In this document: positions 5,055-6,901 of the stretch, one piece after another
Position numbering within the stretch: position 1 is the first letter of the stretch
Layout of the letters: the number at the start of each line of letters is the position of its first letter
Source: Lysobacteraceae bacterium
GTDB taxonomy: Bacteria > Pseudomonadota > Gammaproteobacteria > Xanthomonadales > Rhodanobacteraceae
DNA: 6,901 nucleotides
Assembly (NCBI GenBank): GCA_018971925.1
Contig: JAGWZT010000104.1
Location: 1-6,901 of the forward strand
Reading direction: 5' to 3'
Notes under the pieces: generated by a model
Told to the model about the DNA's origin: nothing
What the model saw: the letters and a program-made list of their open reading frames with translations, nothing else
The model's database searches: none
Made by a program: the position numbers and the translations under genes

Positions 5055-6359
5055 TCAGCCCTTGCCGGGGCCGCTCCCGCCGCGCTTGCCACCGCCATCC
5101 CTGCGCGGTCCGCGTGGGTTCCGGTTGCCGCCGGGACCGCCTCGATTTTGGCCTCCGCCCGGACCGCCACGATTCTGGCCGCCTCGACTTTGCCCGCCGG
5201 GGCCGCCCCGACCCTGGCCGCCGCCGGGACGCTTGTCACCGGCGAACCACGTGCGTACCGATGGTAGTTCCTGGCCGGGCGCGACGCCGCGGCCCTTGCG
5301 CCGATTCTTGCCCGTCGGCCGGTCGGGTTTCAACACGTTGCCATTGACGTCGCCGCGCGGCGGTCCACGCCGCCGCTTCCCGCGATTCGGAAAATCATCG
5401 GGGCGCACGCGATCGAACGCAGTCAGCTCGCGTGCCTCATCGTGGCGCACGCCCGTCCATGCATGCGGGGTCTGGCTGGCAGGCCGGACTTCGGTGACGC
5501 CGCGCGTCGTGTTGCGCTGGTGCAGCACGGGCTTCAGGGTTAGAGTCGGTTGTACCGGTCCTGCGCCGGCGACTTCGCGCAAATCCCTGACGGCGTCCTC
5601 CGCCAGGGTCTGGTTCTGGCCGGGGCGCAATCCGCGCGGCAGTTCGACATTGCCGTAGCGGATGCGCTTCAGGCGGCTGACCAGCAGTCCCTGCGAATCC
5701 CACAGACGGCGCACCTCGCGGTTGCGGCCTTCGTGCAGGACCACGCGGAACCAGCAATGGCTGCCGCCGCGGCTGACCACATGAATCTCGTCGAAGCGCG
5801 CGGGGCCGTCTTCCAGTTCCACGCCGGCTTTCAGTTTTTCCAGCATCTCGTCCGGCACTTCGCCGTGCACGCGGCACAGGTACTCGCGTTCGAGTTCATG
5901 GCTGGGATGCATCAGCGCGTTCGCGAGCTCGCCATCGGTGGTGAGCAGCAACAGGCCGGTGGTGTTCACGTCGAGTCTACCCACGGAGATCCAGCGCGAA
6001 CCATTCAAGTGCGGCAGGTTCTCGAACACGGTCGGGCGGCCTTCGGGGTCGTCGCGCGTGGTGAGCTCGCCTTCGGGCTTGTGGTACATCAGCACCTGCG
6101 CGTGTTCGTGCTGATCGGTGGCGACCACGAATTGCTTGCGGTCGATTTCCACGCGATCGCCCGCGCGCACGCTCGACCCGGTCTCCGCCGCCGCACCGTT
6201 GACGTTGATTTCGCCACCCGCGATGCGTTGTTCCAGCATCCGGCGCGAACCCAGCCCGGCGTTGGCGAGCACCTTGTGCAGGCGCTCTTCCAGCGCGCCG
6301 CCGTGCTCCTGCGCGGCTGGCCGTTTCAGGGTCAAAAGGGAACGGGAGGTGGAACTCAT
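5055..6359 (-). CDS. rluB: 23S rRNA pseudouridine(2605) synthase RluB with long basic RGG-rich C-terminal tail
   Basis: This encodes a 434-residue RsuA/RluB/E/F-family pseudouridine synthase, against about 290 in E. coli RluB. An S4 RNA-binding domain (about 24-80; ERLHKVLANAGLGSRR, AGGEINVNG) precedes the catalytic domain (about 86-270), with YHKPEGELTT, the catalytic Asp130 in VGRLDVNTTGLLLLT, and EGRNREVRRLW. RluB modifies U2605 of 23S rRNA in the large subunit. From about residue 271 the tail is low-complexity and basic, and 379-434 is almost all Gly, Arg, Pro, Gln and Asn. It includes tandem QNRGGPGGG and QNRGGPGGN units (395-412), an RGG/RG RNA-binding-like sequence. Tails of this sort occur in xanthomonad and pseudomonad RluB by recollection; this one is long. 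The start ATG overlaps the scpB stop (ATGA), with GAGG (6367-6370) seven bases upstream, so translation is probably coupled. Confidence 0.93.
   Translation of the reverse strand: MSSTSRSLLTLKRPAAQEHGGALEERLHKVLANAGLGSRRMLEQRIAGGEINVNGAAAETGSSVRAGDRVEIDRKQFVVATDQHEHAQVLMYHKPEGELTTRDDPEGRPTVFENLPHLNGSRWISVGRLDVNTTGLLLLTTDGELANALMHPSHELEREYLCRVHGEVPDEMLEKLKAGVELEDGPARFDEIHVVSRGGSHCWFRVVLHEGRNREVRRLWDSQGLLVSRLKRIRYGNVELPRGLRPGQNQTLAEDAVRDLREVAGAGPVQPTLTLKPVLHQRNTTRGVTEVRPASQTPHAWTGVRHDEARELTAFDRVRPDDFPNRGKRRRGPPRGDVNGNVLKPDRPTGKNRRKGRGVAPGQELPSVRTWFAGDKRPGGGQGRGGPGGQSRGGQNRGGPGGGQNRGGPGGNRNPRGPRRDGGGKRGGSGPGKG
5058..5225 (-). repeat. Gly-Arg-Pro coding repeat tract in the rluB 3' end
   Basis: The DNA encoding residues 379-434 of RluB is built from imperfect tandem units coding RGGPGG(G)Q(N/S). 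Four related units lie near 5123-5216 and then degenerate towards the stop. The codons vary between copies (CGA, CGG, AAT and AAC, for example), so the tract is not a recent perfect microsatellite and appears kept at protein level. Such tracts can still change length between strains. Confidence 0.6.
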
Positions 6360-6901
6360 ACAGCATCCTCGGTGGTGCGTGGGGCTTCACCGGACACGAT
6401 CGTGTCCGCAGACCCGGTGGGCGGTTGCTCTTCGAATTGCGCTTCCACGCTCTGTGGCATCGCGGATGCCTCGGGCGCCAGCGCGAGTTGCGGATCGGCG
6501 ATCTCGCGGATCTCGGCCAGCGTGGGAAGCTGGTCCAGCGACTTGAGGTTGAAGTAATCGAGGAACTGGCGCGTGGTGCCGAACAACGCCGGCTTGCCGG
6601 GCACGTCGCGGTAACCGACCACGCGAATCCACTCGCGTTCTTCCAGCGTGTGCATGATGCTGGTCGATACGCCGACGCCGCGCACCTGCTCGATCTCGCC
6701 GCGCGTGATCGGCTGGCGATAGGCGATCAGTGCGAGGGTTTCCAGCAGCGCGCGGGAATATTTGGTCTGGCGTTCAGACCACAATCGCGCCACCCATGGA
6801 TGCACCGATTCACGAACCTGGTAGCGGAAACCCGACGCGACTTCGACCAGTTCGATGCCGTGGCCTTCGCAGGCTCCGGTCAGGCTTTCGAGCGCGCGAG
6901 A
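6356..6901 (-). CDS. scpB: Segregation and condensation protein B, C-terminal part (5' end outside window)
   Basis: The frame is open through base 6901, so the N-terminus lies beyond the right edge; 181 residues are visible. ScpB dimers bind ScpA (kleisin) and SMC to form the bacterial condensin-like complex for chromosome compaction and segregation. The visible part starts within the first winged-helix domain (GIELVEVASGFRYQV), then the second: YSRALLETLALIAYRQPITRGEIEQVRGV, STSIMHTLEEREWIRVVGYRDVPGKPALFGTT, ending QFLDYFNLKSLDQLPTL, all highly typical. A GTG at 6805 is internal. The final 45 or so residues form an acidic, Ala/Glu/Pro-rich disordered-looking tail, common and variable in proteobacterial ScpB. 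The stop TGA overlaps the rluB ATG. The scpA-scpB-rluB order is frequent in gammaproteobacteria, so scpA probably lies just outside the window. Confidence 0.95.
   Translation of the reverse strand, partial: SRALESLTGACEGHGIELVEVASGFRYQVRESVHPWVARLWSERQTKYSRALLETLALIAYRQPITRGEIEQVRGVGVSTSIMHTLEEREWIRVVGYRDVPGKPALFGTTRQFLDYFNLKSLDQLPTLAEIREIADPQLALAPEASAMPQSVEAQFEEQPPTGSADTIVSGEAPRTTEDAV

Noticed and set aside
5550..6557. 335-codon open frame on the plus strand opposite rluB and scpB
   Set aside because: It is antisense to two well-supported genes with strong family motifs and no domain of its own; a high-GC shadow frame.

Overview
The window looks like ordinary chromosome from a high-GC gammaproteobacterium, most likely of the Xanthomonadales (Xanthomonadaceae or Rhodanobacteraceae). 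This is inferred from the strong GC bias at third codon positions, the kinds of proteins, the scpB-rluB arrangement, and the short hairpin elements starting TGTAGGAG or built on CCCTCTCC, which resemble repeats common in that order. No database search was possible, so the placement is tentative.

Layout, left to right. Positions 1-861 (+) hold the C-terminal part of a YdeP/FdhF-like molybdopterin oxidoreductase that enters from the left edge. A hairpin at 864-885 separates it from a convergent FMN-dependent NADH-azoreductase gene, azoR (896-1477, -). A 97-base divergent promoter region rich in short repeats separates azoR from a LysR-type regulator (1575-2510, +), its likely controller. Next comes a two-gene unit on the + strand: a YbdL-like methionine/glutamine aminotransferase (2590-3735), overlapped by 13 bases by a YafV-like omega-amidase (3723-4529). 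Together they form a plausible transaminase plus omega-amidase pair, which re-aminates the keto acid of methionine with glutamine and makes the step irreversible by hydrolysing alpha-ketoglutaramate.

The right part is a minus-strand cluster read from the right edge: scpB (partial, 6901-6356), rluB (6359-5055, start overlapping the scpB stop as ATGA) and a small ArsC/YfgD-type arsenate reductase-family gene (5032-4673). RluB carries a long low-complexity tail ending in RGG/GGP repeats. Between the convergent yafV and arsC genes lies a 153-base structured element (4525-4677) bounded by perfect inverted TGTAGGAG repeats. The TAG in each terminal repeat is the stop codon of the gene running into it.

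I do not see a novel defence, mobile or biosynthetic system here. The points most worth a second look are the stop-codon-supplying repeat element, the RGG tail of RluB, the coupled aminotransferase/omega-amidase pair, and the repeat-rich azoR/lysR promoter region. No stretch longer than 300 bases lacks a gene. I saw no tRNA, rRNA, CRISPR array or transposase gene.
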